Origin: an uncultured Clostridia bacterium
GTDB lineage: Bacteria > Bacillota > Clostridia > Lachnospirales > Lachnospiraceae
Length of the DNA: 38,903 nucleotides
Assembly: GCA_946624325.1 (NCBI GenBank)
Contig: CAMOSC010000005.1
Location: forward strand, 1-38,903
Reading direction: 5' to 3'
Below, one piece after another: positions 14,923 to 22,190 of this stretch. Positions within the stretch are counted from its first letter, which is position 1, and every line of letters starts with the position of its first letter. The notes under the pieces were generated by a model. It was not told the origin of the DNA and searched no databases. It saw only the letters and a program-made list of their open reading frames with translations. The position numbers and the translations under genes are program-made.

Positions 14923-15010
14923 GGAGACATATTTTGCACACGGCTGCACTTTTCAGGCGTGGCCGCAAAATAGTCATCTTTGATTATTAGGTCAAAGAAC
15001 AGAACTTCGT
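14923..15010 (+). repeat. Hairpin repeat C3
   Basis: GGAGACATATTTTGC, CACGGCTGCACTTTTCAGGC then GTGGCCGCAAAATAGTCATC, and a tail ending AAGAACAGAACTT align with C1 and C2 at 6.1-6.3 kb. It fills the dnaX-ybaB gap and ends about 21 nt before the ybaB ATG. Confidence 0.7.
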
Positions 15011-15030
15011 TCAGGAAGGAGAAATTTAAA

Positions 15031-15393
15031 ATGGCAAAAAGAGGCGGTTTCGGCGGCGGAATGGGCATGCCCGGAAATATGAATAACCTGATGAAGCAGG
15101 CGCAGCGCATGCAGCGCCAGATGGAAGAGCAGCAGAAGGAGCTCGAGGAGAAGGAATTCACGGCACAGGCAGGCGGCGGTGCGGTAAAGGTTACCGTGAC
15201 GGGCAAGCGTGAGGTGACGGCTGTGGAGCTCTCGCCGGAGGCAGTGGATCCGGACGATATTGAGATGCTGCAGGATTTGATCGTGGCTGCCGTGAATGAG
15301 GCGCTGCGTCAGGTGGACGAGGCGAATGCCTCCAACATGTCCAAGCTGACCGGCGGACTGGGCGGAGCTTTGGGCGGAGGCTTCCCGTTCTGA
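15031..15393 (+). CDS. YbaB/EbfC family nucleoid-associated protein
   Basis: 120 residues from ATG 15031, which has AAGGAGAAA in front; the 14980 start in the track has none. A Gly/Met-rich N terminus is followed by the helical [20 protein letters not shown], the beta-strand core [20 protein letters not shown], and a helix [16 protein letters not shown], the whole YbaB fold. The dimer binds DNA and is thought to affect nucleoid structure. It sits between dnaX and recR, separated from recR by a single base, so the two are translationally coupled. Confidence 0.94.
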   Translation: MAKRGGFGGGMGMPGNMNNLMKQAQRMQRQMEEQQKELEEKEFTAQAGGGAVKVTVTGKREVTAVELSPEAVDPDDIEMLQDLIVAAVNEALRQVDEANASNMSKLTGGLGGALGGGFPF

Positions 15394-15394
15394 C

Positions 15395-15994
15395 ATGGAT
15401 TATTACAGCAAAGAGATCAACCAGCTGATCGAGGAATTCACACGGCTGCCCGGTATCGGCGCAAAAACGGCGCAGAGACTGGCTTTCCATGTGATCCATA
15501 TGCCGAAGGAAGAGGTGGAGCAGTTTGCGAACACCATGATTTCGGCGCGCAGAAACGTGCGCTACTGCAAATCCTGCTTTACGCTGACCGATCAGGAATA
15601 CTGTCCGATCTGCCGGAGCGACAATCGGGATAAGCATACCATCATGGTGGTGGAAAGCACCCGGGATCTTGCGGCCTATGAGAAGACGGGAAAGTATAAC
15701 GGCCTTTATCACGTACTGCACGGAGCCATCTCGCCTATGCTCGGCATCGGGCCGGCGGATATCCGGATCCGGGAGCTGTTGGTGCGGCTGCAGCAGGAGG
15801 ACATAAAGGAAGTAATTATCGCCACCAATTCCAGCCTGGAGGGAGAGGCGACGGCCATGTATATCAGCCGGCTTATTAAGCCTTCGGGTATTAAGGTATC
15901 GCGGATTGCAAGCGGCGTTCCGGTTGGCGGGGATCTGGAGTACATTGACGAAGTGACGCTGTCCCGGGCGCTGGACGGACGTGTGGAGCTGTAG
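15395..15994 (+). CDS. recR: Recombination protein RecR
   Basis: 199 residues, the normal length. A helix-hairpin-helix ([18 protein letters not shown], residues 15-32) is followed by a four-cysteine zinc finger (C58, C61, C70, C73). The Toprim domain starts at [17 protein letters not shown] and includes [15 protein letters not shown]. The C terminus has the conserved [23 protein letters not shown]. RecR works with RecO and RecF to load RecA at gaps. The start is one base after the ybaB stop and has the GGAGGCTT of the ybaB end as its ribosome binding site. Confidence 0.97.
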   Translation: MDYYSKEINQLIEEFTRLPGIGAKTAQRLAFHVIHMPKEEVEQFANTMISARRNVRYCKSCFTLTDQEYCPICRSDNRDKHTIMVVESTRDLAAYEKTGKYNGLYHVLHGAISPMLGIGPADIRIRELLVRLQQEDIKEVIIATNSSLEGEATAMYISRLIKPSGIKVSRIASGVPVGGDLEYIDEVTLSRALDGRVEL

Positions 15995-16001
15995 GAGCAT
16001 T

Positions 16002-19000
16002 ATGGATAAATACGAATATCGCTTAAAGACAGATCATATCAAACAGGTCGCTGCCCGCAAGGATTACAGGGAGGCGGCGAAGCTGTGCGACAGCATAGAC
16101 TGGAGCAAGGTGCGTGATGTCAAGATGCTGACAACGGTATCGGATATTTACACCGCACTCCACCGCTACGAGGACGCCATGAACGTGCTGGTCCAGGCCT
16201 ATGAGTATGCTCCGATCGGAAGACGGATCGTATACCGTCTCACGGAGCTGGCGCTGGCAGCCAATAACTATGATGACGCCAAGGCATATTTTGAGGAGTT
16301 CTGCAATATCGCACCGCATGACCAGGGACGTCTGGTGCTGCTGTACAAGATGGCCTGCTCCCAGAATGCCACCGTGAAAGAGAAAATAACAATCCTCGAA
16401 GCCTACAAGCGAGAGGATTTTGATGAAAAATGGGCCTACGAGCTTGCCACGCTCTATGCCCAGAGCGGACAGACGGAGAAATGTGTCCAGCTGTGCGACG
16501 ACATCGTGCTGTGGTTCGGCCTGGGCGCCTATGTTGAGAGGGCGCTGGAGCTGAAGGAGCGCTTCGCACCGCTGACGGAAGAACAGCGCGCGAAGGCGCA
16601 GGAGCTGAAAAATCAGAAGGAGCAGGCGCAGTATGAGGAGCGCTCCAGACAGATTGATTCCATTAAAGGGGTTCCGGATACCGTGAAGGAGCTGCGCGTG
16701 GATTCCGAGCTGGACCGCGTGGGCAAGGCCACGGCGGAGATGGTCCGCAGCATGGAAAAGGAGAGCGGGCAGGGGCCGAGAACCGATGTGGATGCGAGCG
16801 TCCTGCAGCAGTTTAAGCGCGCGCCTATGGTTACGGTGACCCGTCTGGACGATCCGGATCCGGTGGAGGTGCAGAGAAGCCGTGAAAATGTGAACGGGAA
16901 GTCCCGTCAGTTCAACCGTCTGGTTTCCGCCAGCGTGCCGGAGGCGATGGATGATACCCGCCGGGAGGAGTTTGTCGGAAAGCTTGCCCGCCACAGGCGG
17001 CAGGCGAAAGAGGAATTCAACGCCACGCAGGCAAAGATCCCTCAGGGGCCCGTTTCCGGCGAGGCGGTGGAACAGTTCATGAAAGAGAGCGCCGAGGAAA
17101 ATGCCAAACGGCAGCAGATCCACGCGGATATCGCGCCAACAAGGACCGATCTCGGCGATGGTCTCGGCGCCACAAGGACGGATGTCTGGGATGAAAAAGA
17201 GGCGCAGCGGAAGGCTGCCATGATCGCCGGCGCCCGCACTGCCGACTACGGGGAGGAGTTTGCCGAGGCGATAGAGATTGCCGTTTCCCGGGCGGAAGAA
17301 GATGCCGGAAAGCAGAAGGCGGATGCCCCGGAGCAGGAAGCGCGGGAGATTTCTGCGGAGGCGCGGGAAGCGCATCGGGATGAACCCCAGGCTCCGGATA
17401 TGGAAGGCGGACCGCAGTATGTGGATGCCGTGGAGCCGGATGCGGAGAATTTTGTAACCTTTGATGGCCTTGGCGAGGTTCCGGAACAGGTATCCATGGA
17501 GTCCGCCGGAATCGCTGACGAGATCCCCGAGGAGGATATCCGCGATATACCCACCGCGGAAATTTTCGTGGAGGCGGAAGGCAGCATGGAAGAGGAGAAC
17601 GATACGGAAGATTCCGGAACCGGGCGGGAGAAGGAGCTGGAAGAGCCGGTCGAGGGCGTGGAGGGCGTATATGTTGCCCGCCAGGCCGGCGAGGAGTTCC
17701 CGCGGATGGCAGAAAACAGCCGTCGGATAGCCGATGAGGAGGCTTATGCGGAAGTCCCGGAAAACGGGGATGACATTGCCGACTCAGAGGCTGAATACGA
17801 TGATGAGTCGGAATACGATGACGAGGCGGATCGCTTTGATGAGGACTCCGACAAAGCAGAAGGTTATGCCGGCGATGCGGAAGAAGATTACGAGGCTTAC
17901 AATGACGGGAAAGCCGGAAAAGCAGACAGCGTGTCTGCGGCCAATGCTGAAGCCGAGGGGGACGATGACATGGCTGGCGAGGCTTCTGTAGAGGATATGA
18001 TGGACCAGGAGTATCAGGATTATATCCGGGAAGGCGGTTATAGACAGGCCGAAGAGGACGAATCAGCGGGCGGGGATGACGATGATCCCGAGGCTGAAGC
18101 GTACGGATACGAGGACGAGGCCGAACCCGAACCCGAAGGGGATGAATCCGAGTATGAGTATGACGATGAGTCTGAAGATGAAGAGTCCGAGTATGATGAG
18201 GACGATGAGCCTGAGGATGAAGAGTCCGGATATGAATACGAAGACGAGTCTGAGGAAGACGAGTCCGAATATGAGTACGAGGACGAGCCCGAGGAGGACG
18301 AATCCGAGTATGCTGAGGACGATGAGCCTGAGGAAGAAGAGTCCAGATACGAATACGAGGATGAGCCCGAGGAGGACGAATCCGAGTATGCGGAGGACGA
18401 CGAGCCTGAGGATAGTGAGTCCGGATATGAATACGAAGACGAGTCCGAAGAGGATGAATCTGAGTATGCGGAGGACGACGAGCCTGAGGATACTGAGTCC
18501 GGATACGAATACGAGGATGAGCCCGAGGAGGACGAATCTGAGTATACGGAGGATGACGAGCCTGAGGATGATGAGTCGGAATACGAGGACGAGTCCGAAG
18601 AGAATGAATCTGAGTACGCGGAGGATGACGAGCCTGAGGATGATGAGTCGGAATACGAGGACGAGTCCGAAGAGAATGAATCTGAGTATACGGAGGATGA
18701 AGAGCCTGAGGCTGACGAGTCCGGATACGAATCCGAGGATGAGTCCGAGGAGGACGGATCTGAGTATGCGGAGGATGAAGAGCCTGAGGATGATGAATCC
18801 GGATACGAGGATGAGCCTGAAAAGGGCAGATCCGGCAAGGGTGACAGTTCTTACGGAGACCGCAGGAAGAAGGAAACAGCGCGCAGGGTAAAGAAAGAGC
18901 TGGAAGGGATCGGAAAGAGCACATCCGGCATACTTCCCACAGGAGTGCTTCGCGTCAATCCCGAGAATCTGGCTTCTACCTGGCATTTCTCTGTCAGTGT

Positions 19001-19610
19001 TCCTGCGGGGGAAAACCAGATGGAAGCGGCGATGAGTTATCTGCGCCGGGTTGCGGCGAAAGCCAGCAGGACCGTTCCGCGCCAGGTGGCGAGGGTTACC
19101 GGAAAACAGCTCAACAGCAAGGACCTCCTGCAGTCCTTCGAGCGTCTGCTCGGGAAAACCATTGTGGTTCTGGAAGCCGGGGAGATCGAACAGCGTGTGA
19201 TCGAGGATCTCTGCGAGGTGCTTGATCCCTCTGACCGCAGCCTCCTGATGGTCCTGGTGGACCAGGATTACCGCCTGGATGCCATGTTTGAGAAATACCC
19301 GAAGCTTCAGCGCATTTTTGAAACCCGTTTCGTGGAGGAACAGATCACCGCAGCGGAGCTGCAGGCCTACGCGCGTGAATTTGCCGAGCGTCAGGACAGC
19401 ATACTGGATAAAACCGCGGAACTGTATCTGATCGGACAGATTGAAAAAATCCTGAAGAATCCGGAGAAGAACAAAAAGCAGATGGTGGATGCCCTGCTGC
19501 GCCGGGCCATTACGGCGGCCGACCGCAAAAAGAGCGGGTTTGGTTCTTTCTTTGAGTCAAAGCATGACAAGAACGGAAGGCTGATCCTCCGCGATAAGCA
19601 TTTTAAATAA
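16002..19610 (+). CDS. Large acidic TPR protein with AAA-like C-terminal domain lacking Walker A
   Basis: ATG 16002 lies 7 bases after the recR stop, behind TAGGAGC. The 1202-residue product has three parts. Residues 1-200 are TPR-like helical repeats (YREAAKLCDSID, ALHRYEDAMNVLVQAYEYAP, YDDAKAYFEEFCNIAP). Residues about 280-940 are acidic and disordered, ending in roughly a dozen degenerate repeats such as EYAEDDEPEDDESEYEDESE. Residues about 970-1202 resemble the second half of a CbbX/SpoVK-like AAA+ domain: TIVVLEAG in a Walker B-like position without DE, LLMVLVDQDYRLDAMFEKYP, IFETRF, then a helical lid. No Walker A is visible, so ATP hydrolysis is unlikely. No signal or membrane segment is present. 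Function is unknown; the place behind recR suggests co-transcription with replication/repair genes. Confidence 0.75.
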   Translation: MDKYEYRLKTDHIKQVAARKDYREAAKLCDSIDWSKVRDVKMLTTVSDIYTALHRYEDAMNVLVQAYEYAPIGRRIVYRLTELALAANNYDDAKAYFEEFCNIAPHDQGRLVLLYKMACSQNATVKEKITILEAYKREDFDEKWAYELATLYAQSGQTEKCVQLCDDIVLWFGLGAYVERALELKERFAPLTEEQRAKAQELKNQKEQAQYEERSRQIDSIKGVPDTVKELRVDSELDRVGKATAEMVRSMEKESGQGPRTDVDASVLQQFKRAPMVTVTRLDDPDPVEVQRSRENVNGKSRQFNRLVSASVPEAMDDTRREEFVGKLARHRRQAKEEFNATQAKIPQGPVSGEAVEQFMKESAEENAKRQQIHADIAPTRTDLGDGLGATRTDVWDEKEAQRKAAMIAGARTADYGEEFAEAIEIAVSRAEEDAGKQKADAPEQEAREISAEAREAHRDEPQAPDMEGGPQYVDAVEPDAENFVTFDGLGEVPEQVSMESAGIADEIPEEDIRDIPTAEIFVEAEGSMEEENDTEDSGTGREKELEEPVEGVEGVYVARQAGEEFPRMAENSRRIADEEAYAEVPENGDDIADSEAEYDDESEYDDEADRFDEDSDKAEGYAGDAEEDYEAYNDGKAGKADSVSAANAEAEGDDDMAGEASVEDMMDQEYQDYIREGGYRQAEEDESAGGDDDDPEAEAYGYEDEAEPEPEGDESEYEYDDESEDEESEYDEDDEPEDEESGYEYEDESEEDESEYEYEDEPEEDESEYAEDDEPEEEESRYEYEDEPEEDESEYAEDDEPEDSESGYEYEDESEEDESEYAEDDEPEDTESGYEYEDEPEEDESEYTEDDEPEDDESEYEDESEENESEYAEDDEPEDDESEYEDESEENESEYTEDEEPEADESGYESEDESEEDGSEYAEDEEPEDDESGYEDEPEKGRSGKGDSSYGDRRKKETARRVKKELEGIGKSTSGILPTGVLRVNPENLASTWHFSVSVPAGENQMEAAMSYLRRVAAKASRTVPRQVARVTGKQLNSKDLLQSFERLLGKTIVVLEAGEIEQRVIEDLCEVLDPSDRSLLMVLVDQDYRLDAMFEKYPKLQRIFETRFVEEQITAAELQAYAREFAERQDSILDKTAELYLIGQIEKILKNPEKNKKQMVDALLRRAITAADRKKSGFGSFFESKHDKNGRLILRDKHFK
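18130..18820 (+). repeat. Internal degenerate coding repeat (Asp/Glu/Ser/Tyr)
   Basis: Units of about 54-66 bp built on GAATCTGAGTATGCGGAGGA, CGAGCCTGAGGATGATGAGT and TACGAGGACGAGTCCGAAGA. The direct repeats are in frame and probably expand or contract; two neighbouring units (18577-18636 and 18643-18702) are nearly identical. They generate the long open antisense frames in this stretch. Confidence 0.85.
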
Positions 19611-19629
19611 ACCGCATGGCTGCGGATAG

Positions 19630-19696
19630 ATACTCTGCCCCGGGCATAAAAAGCCCGGGGTGGGCAGCTTAAGACCGGGCTCGGGGAGTATTTTTC
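19630..19696 (+). terminator. Nested terminator after the TPR gene
   Basis: An inner hairpin CCCCGGGC-ATAAAAA-GCCCGGGG is enclosed by an outer ATACTC...GAGTAT stem followed by TTTTT. The outer strand CTCGGGGAG can also compete for the CCCC arm, so two folds are possible. Confidence 0.55.
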
Positions 19697-19789
19697 AGCG
19701 CTGCTGCAAACCCAGTTTCCGTAAGATGAGTTCGGGAGCATAGGTGGGAAAGCGCTCAAGGAAAGACAGGATGCCGGAAAGGAGTTTTT

Positions 19790-20494
19790 ATGAACTGGCT
19801 GACGATTGCGGTAATCGTGTTTCTGGCAGCTATGGCCGTTTACGGTTCAAAACGCGGACTTGCCAGGATGTGCATTTCGGTGGCCGCCATGGCTGTCTCG
19901 CTGGTGCTGGTATTTGCCCTGCGTGCGCCGGTGGAGCGGTTCGTGCGGGAACATACCTCTCTCGAGACATCGGTAGAGAGCTTTGTGGATGAGAATCTGA
20001 CCTCCGTTATCCGGGAGGCGGCGGACAGCGCGTCAAAGAGCGCCGGAAACCGGCTGGAGGAAACGGTTAAGGGCATGGATCTGCCAGAGCCGGTGCGGGA
20101 GCTTCTGCTGAACCTTGTCGGCAGCCGGGAGGCGGTATCCGGAAAAACGGGTGATCTGACGGATCAGCTCACGGCCATCATTTCCGAGGCGGTTTTTTCG
20201 GGAATGATCTTTGTTTTTACATTTATCCTGGTACGGGTGCTGGTATGGATCGCAAGCATCCTGATCCTGAAAGCTTCAAAGCTGCCGCTCATCAGGCAGG
20301 TAAACTCCCTGGCCGGGGCGGTAATCGGCCTGCTTTTAGGTGTGGTGATTCTCTGGGTAGCGGGTGTGGTGGTAACCACTGCTTCCACACAGGAATGGGG
20401 CCAGGAAGCGCTCCGTCTGATCGGCGAGAGCCCGGTACTGGATTTCTTTTACAGCAAAAACCCGCTGCTGAAACTCCTGGTTAAACAGGCTTAA
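19790..20494 (+). CDS. CvpA family membrane protein
   Basis: 234 residues starting behind AAAGGAG. The first helix and following motif (WLTIAVIVFLAAMAVYGSKRG) match the CvpA/colicin V production start, where a polar G-x-x-R-G follows helix 1. Helix 2 is at residues 27-45. A long extracytoplasmic segment (about 46-125) is inserted before helices 3 and 4 (IFVFTFILVRVLVWIASILIL and AVIGLLLGVVILWVAGVVV). CvpA proteins are inner-membrane proteins linked to envelope stability; the exact role is unclear. It is a single gene between the TPR terminator and the tRNA promoter. Confidence 0.8.
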   Translation: MNWLTIAVIVFLAAMAVYGSKRGLARMCISVAAMAVSLVLVFALRAPVERFVREHTSLETSVESFVDENLTSVIREAADSASKSAGNRLEETVKGMDLPEPVRELLLNLVGSREAVSGKTGDLTDQLTAIISEAVFSGMIFVFTFILVRVLVWIASILILKASKLPLIRQVNSLAGAVIGLLLGVVILWVAGVVVTTASTQEWGQEALRLIGESPVLDFFYSKNPLLKLLVKQA

Positions 20495-20502
20495 AAAAGT
20501 AC

Positions 20503-20531
20503 TTGCATTTTTGATACAGATGCGGTATACT
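20503..20531 (+). promoter_or_regulatory. tRNA-Cys promoter
   Basis: TTGCAT (20503-20508), 17-nt spacer and TATACT (20526-20531), 30 bp before the tRNA. Confidence 0.8.
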
Positions 20532-20533
20532 TT

Positions 20534-20558
20534 AAAAGTCACATTGATTGTGACTTTT
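20534..20558. repeat. Inverted repeat in the tRNA-Cys leader
   Basis: AAAAGTCACA-TTGAT-TGTGACTTTT is a perfect 10-bp stem with a 5-nt loop lying exactly between the transcription start and the tRNA 5' end. It could help leader processing or be a protein site. Confidence 0.75.
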
Positions 20559-20560
20559 AT

Positions 20561-20631
20561 GGCGTGATAGCCAAGTGGTAAGGCACCGGTCTGCAACACC
20601 GTCACCACCAGTTCAAATCTGGTTCACGCCT
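20561..20631 (+). tRNA. tRNA-Cys (GCA)
   Basis: A complete cloverleaf: acceptor GGCGTGA/TCACGCC, D arm AGCCAAGTGGTAAGGC, anticodon loop CTGCAAC with GCA, and T arm CCAG-TTCAAAT-CTGG. The discriminator is U as expected for tRNA-Cys, and CCA is not encoded. The first anticodon-stem pair is a mismatch, which is the only odd point. It is flanked by its own promoter and a strong terminator. Confidence 0.95.
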
Positions 20632-20637
20632 CTTAAA

Positions 20638-20664
20638 CCCCCGGAAATATCCGGGGGTTTTTTT
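20638..20664 (+). terminator. tRNA-Cys terminator
   Basis: CCCCCGGA-AATA-TCCGGGGG followed by seven T. Confidence 0.92.
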
Positions 20665-20667
20665 ACG

Positions 20668-20785
20668 CGAAGCAATGAACCATGCGCAGCGCACGTTTTT
20701 CGCGCTGCGATCTGTCGGCATGGCTCAAGGCGGAAGGGACGGGTGGGCAGATGGTTTTCCCGCCCATCCGATTTGCAGGGACATA
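20668..20785 (+). repeat. Compact repeat B4
   Basis: GCGAAGCAATGAACCATGCG, CAGCGC-ACGTTTTTC-GCGCTG hairpin, GATCTGTCGGCATGGCTCAA, then GGCAGATGGTTTTCCCGCCC. It is the inverted equivalent of B3 without the 138-bp modules. Confidence 0.75.
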
Positions 20786-20850
20786 CCAGGAGATCCAGGA
20801 ATGGGTGCGGGAGAGGTATGGATTACATGTGAGCAGGACAGGAATTATGA
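20778..20850 (+). pseudogene. Small remnant resembling a conserved Lachnospiraceae TYxEIQ...YGLHVS peptide module
   Basis: Right after B4 the frame reads GTYQEIQEWVRERYGLHVSR. From memory, this helix-turn-helix-like module ends various Lachnospiraceae proteins, including RlmD-type 23S rRNA methyltransferases, where it normally continues with IAQVK. Here it diverges at once and has no start of its own. It is probably a scrap of such a gene; the family link is tentative. Confidence 0.4.
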
Positions 20851-21024
20851 AAACCCGCGCACCCATATACAGAGGGGCGGTTTGCCGATGTATCTGCGAG
20901 CGCGCCGTCCGACGGTGAACAACAGGAAATTTATCATACGGAAATAATATATAATATAGTATAATAATAGTATTTCACTTTCAAAAGAAATCGTGCTAAG
21001 ATAAAACCATCAAAAGGAAAGCAG

Positions 21025-21050
21025 CCGATGAATCATCGGAGAAGGAGGAG
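21025..21050 (+). promoter_or_regulatory. Hairpin touching the ribosome binding site of the 21-codon ORF
   Basis: CCGATG-AAT-CATCGG (21025-21039) is a perfect 6-bp stem. The very strong site GAAGGAGGAG follows immediately and the ATG is at 21055. Upstream, TTTCAC(N18)TAAGAT near 20973-21002 is a possible promoter. Confidence 0.5.
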
Positions 21051-21054
21051 CATT

Positions 21055-21120
21055 ATGAAAAAGATATTAAAGAAGATTGAACTGTTCATCGAAGAGTATT
21101 ATGAGTCCTTTGGACACTGA
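21055..21120 (+). CDS. Putative small protein, 21 residues
   Basis: The ORF is too short for the track. It encodes MKKILKKIELFIEEYYESFG plus a final His. The ribosome binding site GAAGGAGGAG is near perfect at 4-5 nt spacing. It has its own AT-rich upstream region, a preceding hairpin, and a strong terminator-like stem 60 bp downstream, so the unit looks like a complete transcript. The peptide has a basic N terminus and then an amphipathic, acidic helix-like stretch with no cysteine or signal cleavage site. I do not recognise a family. It might be a small regulatory or membrane-surface peptide, or the leader of an sRNA. Confidence 0.5.
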   Translation: MKKILKKIELFIEEYYESFGH

Positions 21121-21140
21121 TGTGTGCAAGAGGAATCAGC

Positions 21141-21182
21141 ATGAGCGGGGATAACAGGAAAAAATCAGAAATACAGAGATGA
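21141..21182 (+). CDS. Possible 13-residue ORF after the small protein
   Basis: ATG at 21141 behind AGAGGAAT reads MSGDNRKKSEIQR and stops at 21180-21182, inside the first base of the terminator stem. It may be a second peptide of the same transcript, but it is short enough to be chance. Confidence 0.2.
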   Translation: MSGDNRKKSEIQR

Positions 21183-21216
21183 AAGCCGTCCGGTTCTTGT
21201 GAAACGGGCGGCTTTC
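21181..21216 (+). terminator. Terminator of the small-protein transcript
   Basis: GAAAGCCGTCCG, 12-nt loop, CGGGCGGCTTTC, then ATTTCT. The 12-bp stem has one G-T pair. Confidence 0.65.
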
Positions 21217-21221
21217 ATTTC

Positions 21222-21280
21222 TGCGCCTGCGGAATCGGGTGGGCGGATGTTTTCTCCGCCCATCCGATCGGCACCGCTGT
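21222..21280. repeat. Palindromic repeat B5
   Basis: GCCTGCGGAATCGGGTGGGC, GGATGTTTTCTCC and GCCCATCCGATCGGC. It is the closest relative of B2 and lies beyond the 3' end of the minus-strand metallopeptidase gene. Confidence 0.65.
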
Positions 21281-21369
21281 GCAGCGGATGCGCGGATTAT
21301 CGTGCGGCAGAGAAACCTGAGGAACTGTCAATCAATAAGTCAGGAAATATGCCTGTCCGGCAGGTTTCG

Positions 21370-21921
21370 CTACTGCATCCGTGCAATAATGGCGGAACCG
21401 TGATCTTTCAGCCATTTTCTCGGAATCCTGTAATCCGGCATCACCCGCTCAACCTCCTGCCAGAAGCGCGCGGAGTGGTTCAGTTCCTTCCGGTGGCAGA
21501 GTTCGTGTACGACAACATAATCCTGAACCTTTTCCGGGGTGAGCATCAGCAGGCAGTTGAAATTCAGGTTCCCATCCGCCGAGCAGCTTCCCCAGCGGGT
21601 TCTCTGATTCCGTATCGTGATGCGGCCGTACGAAACGCCTGCAAGGGAAGCAAAATGGCGTACCTTCCCGGGCAAGACGGTCAGCGCCTGCTCTGCAAGT
21701 GCACGAATCGCATCAGAATCAAGCTTTTCCGCGGCCTCGGCCTCAGCGCGCTGCCGCATCAGCTTTTCCTGCGTGCGCAGGATCCAGTCCTGTTTGGCCT
21801 GAATAAAGCGTGAAATTTCGGCCCGCGAACAGCGGTATGGTGCCCGGACCAGCACTTCGCCGCTGCTTTTGATTTCAATGGACAGGGTCCTGCGGCTGCT
21901 GCGGATGAGTTGATAGTCCAT
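21370..21921 (-). CDS. YgjP/DUF45-like zinc metallopeptidase
   Basis: I start the protein at MDYQLIRSS (21921), behind CAGGGAGA, not at the 22047 start whose first 42 residues show no family similarity. The resulting 183 residues follow the YgjP layout: N-terminal strand region, R-T-L-S-I-E-I, then R-T-R-W-G-S-C-S, F-N-C-L-L-M-L-T-P, and the zinc site V-V-H-E-L-C-H with H139, E140, H143 and a third His at N-H-S (149). These SprT-like minigluzincins are presumed cytosolic peptidases of unknown substrate. It is convergent with the small-protein transcript and divergent from metN. Confidence 0.87.
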   Translation of the reverse strand: MDYQLIRSSRRTLSIEIKSSGEVLVRAPYRCSRAEISRFIQAKQDWILRTQEKLMRQRAEAEAAEKLDSDAIRALAEQALTVLPGKVRHFASLAGVSYGRITIRNQRTRWGSCSADGNLNFNCLLMLTPEKVQDYVVVHELCHRKELNHSARFWQEVERVMPDYRIPRKWLKDHGSAIIARMQ

Positions 21922-22089
21922 TTTCGGATCTCCCTGTGATATTGCGTGCAGTCTGAATGTGCTCTTCCGGCAGGGCTTCCGGGAAGCCTGCTCGGCGGAA
22001 AGAGGAATTGAGAAAATTATATCTGAACAATTACAACATTTTATCATATTTTGCGTGGACCGGCAATGCCTTTTCCGGTCTCAAAGGAC

Positions 22090-22117
22090 TTGCACCGCAT
22101 AGGCAGATATGTTAAAA
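22090..22117 (+). promoter_or_regulatory. metN promoter
   Basis: TTGCAC (22090-22095), 16-nt spacer and TTAAAA(T) (22112-22117). The leader of about 70 nt contains no SAM riboswitch or T-box that I can recognise. AAGGAG(TATT)CTCC near the start could pair and partly hide the ribosome binding site. Confidence 0.5.
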
Positions 22118-22190
22118 TCAGGAGAGCTGACGGTATCGCACCGCCTGTTTCAGCGAATGCATTGTAAAAAAGGAGTATTCTCCAACTGCC

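Noticed and set aside
17077-18924. 615-residue minus-strand ORF and other long frames over the TPR gene
   Set aside because: Pro/Arg/His- or Ser-rich translations of the acidic repeats in other frames; no ribosome binding sites or domains.
22048-22190. SAM riboswitch before metN
   Set aside because: The conserved SAM-I core and its long terminator are not visible in the short leader.
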